Shown: positions 25,873 through 34,562 of the stretch, in pieces
How positions within the stretch are numbered: position 1 is the first letter of the stretch
Layout: each line of letters opens with the position of its first letter
DNA from: JAIYDJ01 sp038246975
GTDB lineage: Bacteria > Pseudomonadota > Alphaproteobacteria > Rhodobacterales > Rhodobacteraceae
NCBI GenBank assembly: GCA_038246975.1
Contig: JBBRVJ010000001.1
Location: 1-64,000 of the forward strand
DNA length: 64,000 bases
Reading direction: 5' to 3'
The notes under the pieces: model-generated
What the model was told of the DNA's origin: nothing
Database searches by the model: none
What the model saw: only the letters and a program-made list of their open reading frames with translations
Translations under genes and position numbers: made by a program

Positions 25873-26583
25873 TTAGCGCAAGAGCATCGGCCCGTTCAGG
25901 AAAGCGTCAAGCGCGGCGGTTACCGCCTCGGGTTGCTCCAATGACGGCAGATGGCCTGCGTCGGGGATGGTCTGCATCTTGCCGAACGGCATCAGCCCCG
26001 CGGTAAATTCCTGCCTTCGCAACGGCACCAGCGTGTCCAGCGCCCCTGCCAGGATCAGCGCGGGGATTTTCACCTTGCGCATGGTTTTTTGCTGATCCGG
26101 TCTGCGCTGCAAGGCGCGCGATTGGCGCAGGAACACGCCCTCGCCCAGACCCAGCGCCATGTCGCGCACCAAGGCCAGAACGTCCTCGCGCCACGGGCTG
26201 CAGGCCAAAGCGGTGGCGGGGATTTCTTCGCGCATCGCCTCGGCCAGTCGCCCCGACCGCGCGGCCACGATCCGCGCTTCACGCGCTGCGGCCGCCTGTG
26301 GTGGTTCGGCCAGCGGGTCGGTCGCCATCAGAACCACCCGCGTCACCCGGTCCGGCGCGCGGCGCACCACGTCCAGCGCGACCTCACCGCCCAAGCCATG
26401 GCCGATCAGCGCGAACTTGGCCGGGGCCGAGGCCAGCACGAACGCGCTCAACGCCTCGACCGTGTCGGCTTGGGTCACCAAGCTGACCTGCATCGCCCGC
26501 GCCGCCCCCAAAGCCACGATCTGCGGCAGGAACAGGCGCGCATCGGCCATCAGACCGGGGATCAGGACCAGCGGTTCGTGCAT
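25873..26583 (-). CDS. Alpha/beta hydrolase lacking the nucleophile serine
   Basis: A 236-residue alpha/beta hydrolase fold protein. The oxyanion region LVLIPGLMADARLF, the acid region around AGALDTLVPL and the His in DAGHLPSLEQP are intact. The nucleophile elbow reads LIGHGLGGE, with Gly where GHSLGG would have the catalytic Ser (codon GGC; AGC would be Ser). It directly abuts the upstream hydrolase gene and closes a three-gene leftward set. It may be a non-catalytic or recently inactivated hydrolase. Confidence 0.75.
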   Translation of the reverse strand: MHEPLVLIPGLMADARLFLPQIVALGAARAMQVSLVTQADTVEALSAFVLASAPAKFALIGHGLGGEVALDVVRRAPDRVTRVVLMATDPLAEPPQAAAAREARIVAARSGRLAEAMREEIPATALACSPWREDVLALVRDMALGLGEGVFLRQSRALQRRPDQQKTMRKVKIPALILAGALDTLVPLRRQEFTAGLMPFGKMQTIPDAGHLPSLEQPEAVTAALDAFLNGPMLLR

Positions 26584-27564
26584 CTAAAGGCCAATCGCCC
26601 AGTCCAGAATCAGCGCCACCACAGGCTCGGTCTGACCCGGCGACAGGATATCGCCTGCAATCACATGGGAGTATGCATCATCCCCCGCCGTCATCTCGCG
26701 CAGCGCCTCGGTCGTGGGGCCGCCCCAGGCCTTGGCGACCGGAGAAATCGCTGCAGGATCAACCACCTGATCCGCCAGCGCATAGATCAACAGCGCGGGC
26801 ATCCTGGCCACGGAATAGTCCAGCCCCCGCGCATGGGCGGCCGTTGCGGCCAGCGGGAACAGCGCCGTGGTCGGATAAGACGTCGTCCAGTATTTCGCCT
26901 GTTCGGCATTGGCGGGCGCAAAGCTGCGGGTCGCACCCGCCACAACCGGGGCCCACCACCGCGCCAAGGGCAAGTCCAGCAGGAACGCCGCCGGGCTGTT
27001 CAGCGCAAAGTTGGGGCTGATCATCACTACCCCGGCCAAGTCCTTGGACAGTACCGGGTCCGTCGCCGCAATCGCCGCCAGTGTAGCCCCGGTCGAGGTA
27101 GAGATGATCAGCACCCGCTCGCCGATCCGCCGCCCCACCGCCATCGCCTCGGCCACATCCTCGATCCAGTCACCCGCCACGGGTTCAGCCATCGCGGCAC
27201 TTCCCCGGCCGTGCCCCGCAAGCCGGGTGAAGAACAGGTTCGCGCCCAACACCTTGGCGACCTCGTCCGGCACCGGGCGAATTTCTTCGGACGTCGCCGA
27301 AAAGCCGTGCAGGTAAACCACCGCCAGCGGGGTCTTTGCCCCTTTGGCTCCGGCCCAGATCACCCGCTTGGCAACCCCCGGCACGATATCGGGATAAGCC
27401 GCTTCGCGCGCGGCAAGCCACGCATCCACATCCGCCCCGACCGATGCGTCGTCGAACGCAATCGCCCGGTCCACCGGTTCGCGCGGCGCGAACAGCCAGA
27501 CGGCAAGGCCCACCCCGACCAGCGCCAACAGAACCCGCCCGACCCACTTGCCCGCAGCCCGCAT
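26584..27564 (-). CDS. Membrane-anchored alpha/beta hydrolase
   Basis: A 326-residue protein with an N-terminal membrane helix or uncleaved signal (about 8-26), then an alpha/beta hydrolase fold. The oxyanion His-Gly is in VVYLHGFSATSEE, the nucleophile Ser is in IISTSTGATL, the acid in IYALADQVVDP and the His in SHVIAGDILSP. It is likely anchored with the catalytic domain in the periplasm. Start 27564 overlaps the upstream hydrolase stop (ATGA). Substrate unknown. Confidence 0.75.
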   Translation of the reverse strand: MRAAGKWVGRVLLALVGVGLAVWLFAPREPVDRAIAFDDASVGADVDAWLAAREAAYPDIVPGVAKRVIWAGAKGAKTPLAVVYLHGFSATSEEIRPVPDEVAKVLGANLFFTRLAGHGRGSAAMAEPVAGDWIEDVAEAMAVGRRIGERVLIISTSTGATLAAIAATDPVLSKDLAGVVMISPNFALNSPAAFLLDLPLARWWAPVVAGATRSFAPANAEQAKYWTTSYPTTALFPLAATAAHARGLDYSVARMPALLIYALADQVVDPAAISPVAKAWGGPTTEALREMTAGDDAYSHVIAGDILSPGQTEPVVALILDWAIGL

Positions 27565-28307
27565 CACACGCCCCCCGAAACCTGTTCCACCGCCTGCCCG
27601 ATCATCGCCAGACACGCCGCACTTGAAAAGCGGTGATCCGCGCCCTTGACCAGTGTCAGCCGAATATCCGACCCTGTCGCATGGTCGAGCAGCCGCAACG
27701 CCCGTTCCATCGGCACATCCACATCTGCCGTGCCCTGCAACATCCTGACCGGAAACGGCAAGGCCAGCGGCGCGCGCAGCACCAGATGCCGCCGCCCATC
27801 TTCAATCAGTCGCCGGGTGATCCGGTAGGGCGCGCCATAATCAGAGGGCAGATCGACAAACCCGCCCGCCAGCGTCGACTTCTGCGCGTTGGAAAACCCG
27901 GCCCACATGCTGTCTTCGGTGAAATCGGGTGCAGCAGCTATCGTCACCAGCCCCGCCACCCGGTCCGGCATGGCGCGGGCCAGCAGCAACGCGATCCAGC
28001 CGCCCATGGATGACCCGACCAGAACCTGCGGCCCGGTGCACAACGCCAGCACCGCCAAAGCGTCCTGAACCCAGTCCCCAATGCACCCGTCCTCGAACGC
28101 GCCGCCCGACCCGCCATGCCCCGAATAGTCGAACCGCAAGAACGCGCGGCCCTGCGCCTGCGCCCAGTCGGCCAGAAACATCGCCTTGGTGCCGCCCATG
28201 TCGGATTTGAACCCGCCCAGAAACATCACCCCAGGACCCGCGCCTGCGGTCTGATGATAGGCAATCCGGCGGCCCTGCGGCGTGGTCAAATGATGCGGCT
28301 TGGCCAT
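27564..28307 (-). CDS. Alpha/beta hydrolase (serine hydrolase)
   Basis: A 247-residue cytoplasmic alpha/beta hydrolase. It has FLGGFKSDMGGTKA near the oxyanion region, the nucleophile Ser in LVGSSMGGWIAL, the acid in LQGTADVDVPM and the His in KGADHRFSS. It resembles the palmitoyl-protein thioesterase ABHD10-like group of bacterial esterases. The open frame extends to 30221 antisense to thrS, but the ATG at 28307 gives the family length. It is the first of the leftward three-gene set and is divergent from thrS. Confidence 0.82.
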   Translation of the reverse strand: MAKPHHLTTPQGRRIAYHQTAGAGPGVMFLGGFKSDMGGTKAMFLADWAQAQGRAFLRFDYSGHGGSGGAFEDGCIGDWVQDALAVLALCTGPQVLVGSSMGGWIALLLARAMPDRVAGLVTIAAAPDFTEDSMWAGFSNAQKSTLAGGFVDLPSDYGAPYRITRRLIEDGRRHLVLRAPLALPFPVRMLQGTADVDVPMERALRLLDHATGSDIRLTLVKGADHRFSSAACLAMIGQAVEQVSGGV

Positions 28308-28436
28308 GATGCCCCCCCCTTTGGCCCCCGCTATACCGAGCCCATGTTGACAAGACCATGGCCGCAACGCAGAACTCCGCCCACATAACCCGCAACCGGG
28401 CGTTTCGTAGACGCCAAACCGACGAGGATGCCTTTG

Positions 28437-30398
28437 ATGGCCCAGATCACTCTGACATTTCCCGATGGCAACCAGCGCAGCTATGCGGCGGGCACGACGT
28501 CGGCCGAGGTTGCCGCCTCCATCGCCCCCGGTCTGGCGAAAAAGGCCATCTCCGCCAGCATAAACGGCGCGCATTACGACCTTGCATGGCCGATCCCCAC
28601 CGATGCGAAAATCGCCATCAACACGCTGGCCGATGACGCCGCAGCCTTGGAACTGATCCGCCACGACTGCGCCCACATCATGGCCCGCGCCGTGCAGGAT
28701 ATCTGGCCGGATGCACGCGTCACCATCGGCCCGGTACGCGACTACGGCTGGTTCTATGACTTCGACCGGGCCGAGCCGTTCACCCCCGAAGACCTTGGCC
28801 AGATCGAGGCGCGGATGAAGCAGATCATCAACGCCCGTGATCCGGTGCGCACCGAGGTTTGGGACCGCGCCCGCGCCATCGCCTATTACGAACAGCGCGG
28901 CGAGCCGTACAAGCTGGAACTCATCGCCCGCATTCCCGAGGATCAGGATTTGCGAATGTACTGGCACGGCCCTTGGCAGGATCTGTGCCGGGGCCCGCAT
29001 CTGCAACACACGGGCCAAGTTCCCGCAGATGGCTTCAAGCTGACGTCGATTGCCGGGGCCTATTGGCTTGGGGATTCCACGCGCCCCATGCTGCAACGCA
29101 TCTACGGCATCGCCTTCAGAAACCGTGACGACCTCAAGGCGCACATGACCATGCTGGAGGAGGCCGCCAAACGCGACCATCGCAAGCTTGGCCGCGAAAT
29201 GGACCTGTTCCACATGCAGGAAGAGGCACCGGGGCAGATTTTCTGGCACCCCAACGGCTGGAACATCTATGTGGCGCTGCAAGACTACATGCGCCGCCGA
29301 CAGCGCGCCGATGGCTATGTCGAGGTGAACACGCCGCAAGTGGTGAACCGCAAGCTGTGGGAGGCGTCGGGCCACTGGGACAACTATCGCGAACACATGT
29401 TCCTCGTCGAAGTCGACGAAGAAGGCGCGCGGGAAAAGGTGATCAACGCGCTCAAGCCGATGAACTGCCCTTGCCACGTGCAGATCTTCAATGTCGGGCT
29501 GAAATCCTACCGCGATCTGCCGATCCGCATGGCCGAATTCGGCTCTTGCGCGCGTTATGAACCCTCGGGGGCGTTGCACGGCATCATGCGGGTGCGCGGG
29601 TTCACCCAGGACGACGCGCATATCTTCTGCACGTTGGAACAGGTGGAAGCAGAGTCTAAAAAATTCATCGAGTTTCTGGCGCGGGTCTATGCCGACCTCG
29701 GGTTCGACAAATGGCGCGTGAAACTGTCGACGCGACCGGAAAAGCGCGTGGGCAGCGACGAGATGTGGGACCGGATGGAAGCAGCCCTTGCCAACGCCTG
29801 CAGCGCCGCCGGGCACGCCTTTACCATCTTCCCCGGCGAAGGTGCGTTTTACGCGCCCAAGCTGGAATTCGTACTGACCGACGCGATCGGGCGCGACTGG
29901 CAATGCGGCACGCTGCAACTGGACCCCAACCTGCCGGAACGGCTGGGCGCGCAGTTTGTCGGCGAAGATGGCGCACGTCATACGCCTTTCATGCTGCACC
30001 GCGCCTGTCTGGGCAGTTTCGAGCGGTTCATCGGCATCCTGATCGAAAGCTTTGCGGGCAAACTGCCGTTCTGGATCGCCCCGCGCCAGATCGTCGTCGC
30101 CTCCATCGTGTCGGACGCCGACCCCTTTGTGCGCGAAGTCGTCGAAACCCTGCGCGCGCGCGGACTGCGGGCAGAGGCGGATGTTCGCAACGAAAAGATC
30201 AACTACAAGGTCCGCGAACACTCGGTCGGCAAGGTTCCGGTGATCCTTGCCATCGGCATGAAGGAGGTCGCAGATCGGACAGTGTCGATCCGCCGTTTGG
30301 GTGAAACAATAACCCAGACGATTTCGTTACAGGCCATGGTCGACGAATTGGTGGCCGAAGGCATTCCGCCCGACCTGCGCGGCCCGGCAACGCTTTGA
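28437..30398 (+). CDS. thrS: Threonyl-tRNA synthetase
   Basis: A 653-residue class II synthetase. In order: TGS domain (about 1-65), the editing domain with HDCAHIMA and the Cys/His of DLCRGPHL, the catalytic core with motif 2 around CARYEPSGALHGIMRVRGFTQ and the zinc ligand in MNCPCHV, and the C-terminal anticodon-binding domain. The start could also be ATG 28428, adding three residues. It attaches Thr to tRNA and removes mischarged Ser. Confidence 0.96.
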   Translation: MAQITLTFPDGNQRSYAAGTTSAEVAASIAPGLAKKAISASINGAHYDLAWPIPTDAKIAINTLADDAAALELIRHDCAHIMARAVQDIWPDARVTIGPVRDYGWFYDFDRAEPFTPEDLGQIEARMKQIINARDPVRTEVWDRARAIAYYEQRGEPYKLELIARIPEDQDLRMYWHGPWQDLCRGPHLQHTGQVPADGFKLTSIAGAYWLGDSTRPMLQRIYGIAFRNRDDLKAHMTMLEEAAKRDHRKLGREMDLFHMQEEAPGQIFWHPNGWNIYVALQDYMRRRQRADGYVEVNTPQVVNRKLWEASGHWDNYREHMFLVEVDEEGAREKVINALKPMNCPCHVQIFNVGLKSYRDLPIRMAEFGSCARYEPSGALHGIMRVRGFTQDDAHIFCTLEQVEAESKKFIEFLARVYADLGFDKWRVKLSTRPEKRVGSDEMWDRMEAALANACSAAGHAFTIFPGEGAFYAPKLEFVLTDAIGRDWQCGTLQLDPNLPERLGAQFVGEDGARHTPFMLHRACLGSFERFIGILIESFAGKLPFWIAPRQIVVASIVSDADPFVREVVETLRARGLRAEADVRNEKINYKVREHSVGKVPVILAIGMKEVADRTVSIRRLGETITQTISLQAMVDELVAEGIPPDLRGPATL

Positions 30399-30594
30399 TT
30401 GCAGAACCAAAAATGCTGGGCCCTCCGGCGCGATTGAAATTTTCGTGATCGACATGTCGAGGAGCATGATTGTTTCACCCGGTCACAGCCCTGTGGGCCT
30501 CTGCCGCCAGCGTTGAGCGATGACAGAAGCCTGCGCTACATTCCCATCATCGCAACAAAAGCGATCCAGACACCCCAACAAAGAGGAAATCCAC

Positions 30595-30882
30595 ATGTCC
30601 ATCCATCTGAAATCCTTCGCCGTCGCCGGCGCTTTCGCAGCGGCCTTGTCGGCTGTCGCCGTCCCTGCTTCGGCCGCCGGAAACGAAAAGTGCTTTGGCG
30701 TGGCGCTGGCCGGCAAGAACGACTGTGCTGCCGGTGCAGGCACCACCTGCGCTGGCACCTCGAAGGTCGATTATCAGGGTGACGCCTGGAAACTGGTCCC
30801 GGCCGGTACCTGCGTCACGATGGAAAAGGACGGCGGCCGTACGGGCTCGCTGACCGCGCTCGACCGTGATCTCAAGTCCTGA
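30595..30882 (+). CDS. bufA: DUF2282 bufferin-type RiPP precursor (BufA1-like)
   Basis: A 95-residue protein with a Sec signal peptide (1-28, ending ASAAG) and a small mature part of about 67 residues with four Cys (C33, C44, C52, C73). The pattern EKCFGVALAGKNDCAA, TTCAGTSKVDY, WKLVPAGTC is the DUF2282 signature. Members of this family are precursors of bufferins, exported copper-binding RiPPs whose Cys residues are modified by the DUF692/MNIO enzyme encoded next door. The start at 30595 follows AGAGGAAAT. The 196 bases upstream hold a short palindrome CGACATGTCG and presumably the promoter. Function here is inferred from family and operon layout. Confidence 0.85.
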   Translation: MSIHLKSFAVAGAFAAALSAVAVPASAAGNEKCFGVALAGKNDCAAGAGTTCAGTSKVDYQGDAWKLVPAGTCVTMEKDGGRTGSLTALDRDLKS

Positions 30883-30889
30883 TCTAAAC

Positions 30890-30918
30890 TGCCCCTCCGG
30901 CCCCGGGCCGGGGGGGCA
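30890..30918 (+). terminator. Strong hairpin between bufA and bufB
   Basis: A 12-bp stem with one T-G wobble (TGCCCCTCCGGC with GCCGGGGGGGCA) and a 5-base loop lies eight bases after the precursor stop. There is no T-tract, so it is more likely a 3' mRNA stabiliser or partial attenuator that raises precursor over enzyme levels than a full terminator. Confidence 0.65.
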
Positions 30919-30939
30919 CCTCCCCAAAGGAGCCGCACG

Positions 30940-31788
30940 ATGTTCGACGCCGCCCGCCTCACCCTGCCCAACCTCCCCGGCGTCGGCTACAAACCGCAAC
31001 ATTTTTCGGCAATCCTTGCCAACGCGGCCCCGGTCGGCTGGCTCGAGATTCACGCCGAAAACTACATGGGCGGCGGCGGGCGGCCTTTGGCCCAACTGCG
31101 CCATCTGGCCGAGCGGTTTGCGATCTCGGTGCATGGCGTGGGTCTGTCGATCGGCGGCGAGGGGCCGCTGGACCAAGACCACCTGAACCGTCTGAAAACC
31201 CTGTGCGACTGGCTGCAACCGGCCAGCTTTTCCGAACATCTGGCATGGTCCACCCATGACGGCGCGTTTCTGAACGACCTGCTGCCGCTGCCTTACACCG
31301 CCGACACACTGACTACCGTCTGCGATCACATCGACCATGTGCAGACTACGCTGGGCCGCCGGATGCTGCTGGAAAACCCGTCCAGCTATCTGGCCTTTGC
31401 CGAGACCGAGATGGACGAAGTGACGTTCCTGCGCGCCATTACCCGCCGCACGGGCTGCGGTCTGCTGCTGGACGTGAACAACGTCTATGTCTCGGCGATC
31501 AATCAGCAAACTGACGCCAACGCTTATATCGACGCCTTCCCGCTGGACGCTGTGGGAGAGGTCCACCTTGGCGGCCATGACGAGGATGTCGGCGACCATG
31601 GGCTGCCCCTGCTGATCGATAGCCATGGTGCCGCCATCGTCAATCCGGTCTGGGCGCTTTATGTCCACACCATCGCACGGGGCGGGCCGAAACCGACGCT
31701 GATCGAATGGGACAACGACGTGCCCGACTGGCCGGTTCTGGCAGCGGAAGCCGCCCGCGCTGCGGCCATATTGGAACAGGTCGCATGA
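30940..31788 (+). CDS. bufB: DUF692/MNIO-family RiPP-modifying enzyme (BufB-like)
   Basis: A 282-residue TIM-barrel protein of the multinuclear non-haem iron oxidative enzyme (MNIO) family. Conserved metal-ligand segments are visible in order: EIHAENYM, SVHGVGLSIG, SFSEHLAWS, LLENPSSYL, LLDVNNVYV, EVHLGGHDED and LIEWDNDVPDW. MNIO enzymes carry out oxidative chemistry on Cys of precursor peptides; with DUF2282 substrates they form modified Cys that bind copper. It follows the precursor by 57 bases and its stop overlaps the next start, so it is in the same operon. Confidence 0.88.
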   Translation: MFDAARLTLPNLPGVGYKPQHFSAILANAAPVGWLEIHAENYMGGGGRPLAQLRHLAERFAISVHGVGLSIGGEGPLDQDHLNRLKTLCDWLQPASFSEHLAWSTHDGAFLNDLLPLPYTADTLTTVCDHIDHVQTTLGRRMLLENPSSYLAFAETEMDEVTFLRAITRRTGCGLLLDVNNVYVSAINQQTDANAYIDAFPLDAVGEVHLGGHDEDVGDHGLPLLIDSHGAAIVNPVWALYVHTIARGGPKPTLIEWDNDVPDWPVLAAEAARAAAILEQVA

Positions 31789-32513
31789 CCCAGTCCAGCT
31801 TTGCCGCAGCCCTGCTGAACCCCGATGCCGCGACGCCGGCGAACCTGATCGACCCGCAAGGCCGCCCCGCGCCCAAGCGCTTCTCGGTCTACCGCAACAA
31901 CGTGACCTCTGGCCTGATCCGCGCGCTGGAGGCTGGGTTTCCTGTGATCCGCAAACTGGTGGGGCCGGAATTTTTTGCCGCACTGGCCCTGACCCACCTG
32001 CGCGCCCATCCGCCACGCAGCCGGATTATGATGCTGTATGGCGATGACTTCCCCGCGTTTCTGGCGGGGTTTCCGCCCGTGGCCCACCTGCCCTATCTGG
32101 CCGATGTGGCGCGTCTGGAACTGGCGATCCGCCACAGCTATCACAGCGCCGACGCGGCCCCCATCGACCCGGCGGCGCTGTCGGTGCCCGAGGACCGCTT
32201 GCTGAACAGCCGCCTGTTTCTGGCCCCGTCGCTGCGGCTGATCCGCTCGCCTTGGCCGATCCACGCGATCTGGCAGGCCAACACGAACAATGGCCCCGCC
32301 CCACAGCCCGCCGCCGAGGATGTGGTGATCCTGCGCGCCGGATTCGAACCCGCCCCCCACCTGCTGCCTCCCGGTGGGGCTGCGTTTCTGCAAGCGATCC
32401 TTGCGGGCCGGACGCTGGCCGAAGCATTGGCCGCAAGCCCTGACAGGTTCGATCTGACGGCTGTGTTGGCGCTGCTGTTGTCCACCCAATCACTGACGGG
32501 AATAACCAAATGA
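31785..32513 (+). CDS. bufC: DUF2063 protein, partner of the MNIO enzyme (BufC-like)
   Basis: A 242-residue protein. The N-terminal part has the DUF2063 pattern RFSVYRNNVTSGLIRALEAGFPVIRKLVGPEFF, and the C-terminal half looks winged-helix-like. DUF2063 proteins act as substrate-recognition partners for MNIO enzymes of this type. The ATG overlaps the bufB stop by four bases and its stop overlaps the DoxX ATG, showing tight coupling. The start at 31785 is preferred over an upstream Met inside bufB. Confidence 0.85.
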   Translation: MTQSSFAAALLNPDAATPANLIDPQGRPAPKRFSVYRNNVTSGLIRALEAGFPVIRKLVGPEFFAALALTHLRAHPPRSRIMMLYGDDFPAFLAGFPPVAHLPYLADVARLELAIRHSYHSADAAPIDPAALSVPEDRLLNSRLFLAPSLRLIRSPWPIHAIWQANTNNGPAPQPAAEDVVILRAGFEPAPHLLPPGGAAFLQAILAGRTLAEALAASPDRFDLTAVLALLLSTQSLTGITK

Positions 32514-33037
32514 CCGCCTACCTCCGCCTGACCGACTGGCTCGCCGCACAGGACACCATCCTTCCCACCCTCGCCCGCCTGATCTTTGCTGCCGTGCTGG
32601 CAGGGTATTTCTGGGCGTCTGCTCTGACCAAATTCGACGGCTTCCCCTTCACCCTGTCTACCGGCGCCTTTGCGCAGATTTATCCCAAACAGTTCGAGGC
32701 GGTAGGCTATGACGCCAGCCAACTGGGCCTGATACCCTATCTGGTAACGCTGGCCGGGGCCTATGCCGAAATCATCCTGCCGCTGCTGATCGTGCTGGGC
32801 CTGTTGACCCGGCTTGCGGCGCTGGGGATGATCGGCTTTGTGGTCGTGCAAAGTCTGACCGACATCTGGGGTCACATGGCAGGACCGGACACCATCGGCG
32901 CATGGTTCGACCGCGCGCCCGATGCCCTGATCCTGGATCAACGGGCGTTGTGGGTGCTGTTGCTGACCATCCTCGTGGTCAAGGGCGCAGGCCCGCTGTC
33001 GGCGGACCGGGGCTTGCGTCAGTGGGTATCGGGCTGA
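32510..33037 (+). CDS. DoxX-family membrane protein of the bufferin operon
   Basis: A 175-residue inner-membrane protein with four predicted helices. The family pattern is seen in LARLIFAAVLAGYFWASALTK, LVTLAGAYAEIILPLLIVLGL and AALGMIGFVVVQSLTDIWG. DoxX genes commonly end DUF2282-DUF692-DUF2063 operons; the role, perhaps redox or quinone coupling, is not established. Its ATG overlaps the bufC stop. Its 3' end overlaps the convergent gene at 33019 by 19 bases. Confidence 0.85.
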   Translation: MTAYLRLTDWLAAQDTILPTLARLIFAAVLAGYFWASALTKFDGFPFTLSTGAFAQIYPKQFEAVGYDASQLGLIPYLVTLAGAYAEIILPLLIVLGLLTRLAALGMIGFVVVQSLTDIWGHMAGPDTIGAWFDRAPDALILDQRALWVLLLTILVVKGAGPLSADRGLRQWVSG

Positions 33038-33375
33038 CGCGCCATCAGCGCCAGCACACCGCCCAGTCCGCACATCGCAATCGGGAACATGGTGAAAACG
33101 CCAAAGCCGAAGGCAAACAGAATCGCCCCCGCCGCCGCCAGCATCAACACGCCCGCCGCCACATTCTGCGACCGCGCCATCGCCGCCCCGGCAATCGCGA
33201 GCAGCGGCGCCAGAAAACTTGCCAGTTTTATCAGCGCCGGATTCTGCACTTGCTGGGCAAAATCACCGATTGCGCCATTCTTGGCGATGAACTCGGTGTA
33301 GCCATAGCCGAAAAAACCGATGATCATGGCCCAAAGACCGCCAATCAGACCCAAAGTCAGTGCAGCATTCCGCAT
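33019..33375 (-). CDS. Small four-helix membrane protein, DUF4064-like
   Basis: A 118-residue hydrophobic protein with about four membrane segments (GLIGGLWAMIIGFFGYGY, LASFLAPLLAIAGAAM, AAGVLMLAAAGAILFAFGFGV, FPIAMCGLGGVLALM). It resembles small DUF4064-type proteins but I cannot fix the family. ATG 33375 is chosen because a GGATTGGGTGG stretch precedes it; ATG 33405 would add ten basic residues. Function unknown. Confidence 0.6.
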   Translation of the reverse strand: MRNAALTLGLIGGLWAMIIGFFGYGYTEFIAKNGAIGDFAQQVQNPALIKLASFLAPLLAIAGAAMARSQNVAAGVLMLAAAGAILFAFGFGVFTMFPIAMCGLGGVLALMARQPDTH

Positions 33376-33535
33376 GGCCACCCAATCCCGCTTGATTTTC
33401 AGCATAGCTTTGGCATGATTTGCCGCGTGATGACAGGCTTTCCGATTTTGATGCCCGACAGAGGCCACGCGGATACGCCTGAATGCACTGGCCACGGCAA
33501 TCGCGCCGTGGGGAAGTCGAGTAAGGAGAGACGGC

Positions 33536-33742
33536 ATGCCCACCGGCACCGTAAAGTGGTTTAACAGCACCAAAGGCTATGGGTTCATTGCACCCGACAA
33601 TGGCGGCAAAGACATATTCGTACATATCTCGGCCGTGGAACGCGCCGGGCTCAAGGGCCTGAATGACAACCAGAAGATCGGATTCGAGTTGCAATCGGGC
33701 CGCGACGGCAAGGAATCTGCGGCGGATCTGCGCCTGCTTTAG
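33536..33742 (+). CDS. Cold-shock domain protein
   Basis: A 68-residue OB-fold nucleic-acid chaperone. RNP1 is KGYGFIAP and RNP2 is DIFVHIS, both intact. Start ATG follows GTAAGGAGAG. Its stop overlaps the convergent ArsC-like gene by four bases. CspA-type proteins melt RNA secondary structure; alphaproteobacteria carry several paralogues, so I give no specific symbol. Confidence 0.93.
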   Translation: MPTGTVKWFNSTKGYGFIAPDNGGKDIFVHISAVERAGLKGLNDNQKIGFELQSGRDGKESAADLRLL

Positions 33743-34065
33743 GCGGTGACGGCGGCTTCGACGTCTGCGTCCCAGCCCAGCCAGAAGCGCCCCTGTTCCT
33801 CGATCACCGGGCGCTTCATCACGGTCGGCTGTGCGGCAATCTGCGCCTCGGGGTCCGAGACGCGCAAAAAGTCGCTGAACCCACGGTAGGTCGTCGATTG
33901 CTTGTTGATCAGGCGGTCGCCGAATTCGATCACCAGACGGTCGATTTCATCCGCTGAAAGGGGTTCGGCGCGCACGTCGCGGAAGGTCACAAACTTGCCC
34001 GCCCTTTCCAGCGCCTTGATCGCCTTTTTCGTCGTGTCACAGGTCGAAATGCCGTAAACGATCAT
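33739..34065 (-). CDS. ArsC/Spx-family thioredoxin-fold protein
   Basis: A 108-residue protein of the ArsC/Spx/YffB type. The N-terminal active-site motif is STCDTTKKA, a single Cys followed by Thr residues rather than CXXC. The region MKRPVIEE matches the conserved RP(V/I) loop of the family. Members include glutathione-linked arsenate reductase-like YffB and Spx regulators; without the CXXC motif the YffB group is more likely. The start at 34065 gives MIVYGISTCDT. Confidence 0.8.
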   Translation of the reverse strand: MIVYGISTCDTTKKAIKALERAGKFVTFRDVRAEPLSADEIDRLVIEFGDRLINKQSTTYRGFSDFLRVSDPEAQIAAQPTVMKRPVIEEQGRFWLGWDADVEAAVTA

Positions 34066-34119
34066 CGCATCTCCTTTTGGTTGGCCCGCCATACACCGTG
34101 GCGAAGCTTTGGCAAAGGA

Positions 34120-34515
34120 TCAGGTGGTCAGCGCCCGTGTGATCGCCACGCCTGCCCAAGCCGAGAAGGCCGTCAGAACCGTGCCCCAGGTGGTATCGAC
34201 CGCCACCATCGACCAATGCCAATCCTTCATGATCGCAAAGCTGGTGAACTCATAGGTACCATAAGCCATCGCCCCGATGATCGCCGCCGGGATCAGAATG
34301 GGTGCGTCGTTCTTCAACCCTTCCCACGACACCAGATAGATCAACCCCGCGACGTAAGCCGCATAAAATGCCGCCGCAGGCCCAAACCGGAATGAGTCCA
34401 ACATCAGCGCGCCGATATGTTGCTGAAACAGCGGCTTCATCACGAAGGTCAGCATGATCGCATCAACGATCAGAAACACGGTTGCGGTCGAGAGATAGAG
34501 GATGGCAAGTTGCAT
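34120..34515 (-). CDS. DUF2177 membrane protein
   Basis: A 131-residue protein with four membrane helices. The N-terminal segment LAILYLSTATVFLIVDAIML, the middle AAIIGAMAYGTYEFTSFAIMKDW and the C-terminal DTTWGTVLTAFSAWAGV match DUF2177. Function is unknown. It stands alone between the ArsC-like gene and the sugar isomerase locus. Confidence 0.8.
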   Translation of the reverse strand: MQLAILYLSTATVFLIVDAIMLTFVMKPLFQQHIGALMLDSFRFGPAAAFYAAYVAGLIYLVSWEGLKNDAPILIPAAIIGAMAYGTYEFTSFAIMKDWHWSMVAVDTTWGTVLTAFSAWAGVAITRALTT

Positions 34516-34562
34516 AGGATTCTCCTTTGCCCTGATCTATACCAAGGCTGCTTGAAGGCAAC

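Noticed and set aside
27564..30221. An 885-codon minus-strand frame spanning thrS
   Set aside because: Only the last 247 codons have hydrolase motifs; the rest is antisense to thrS.
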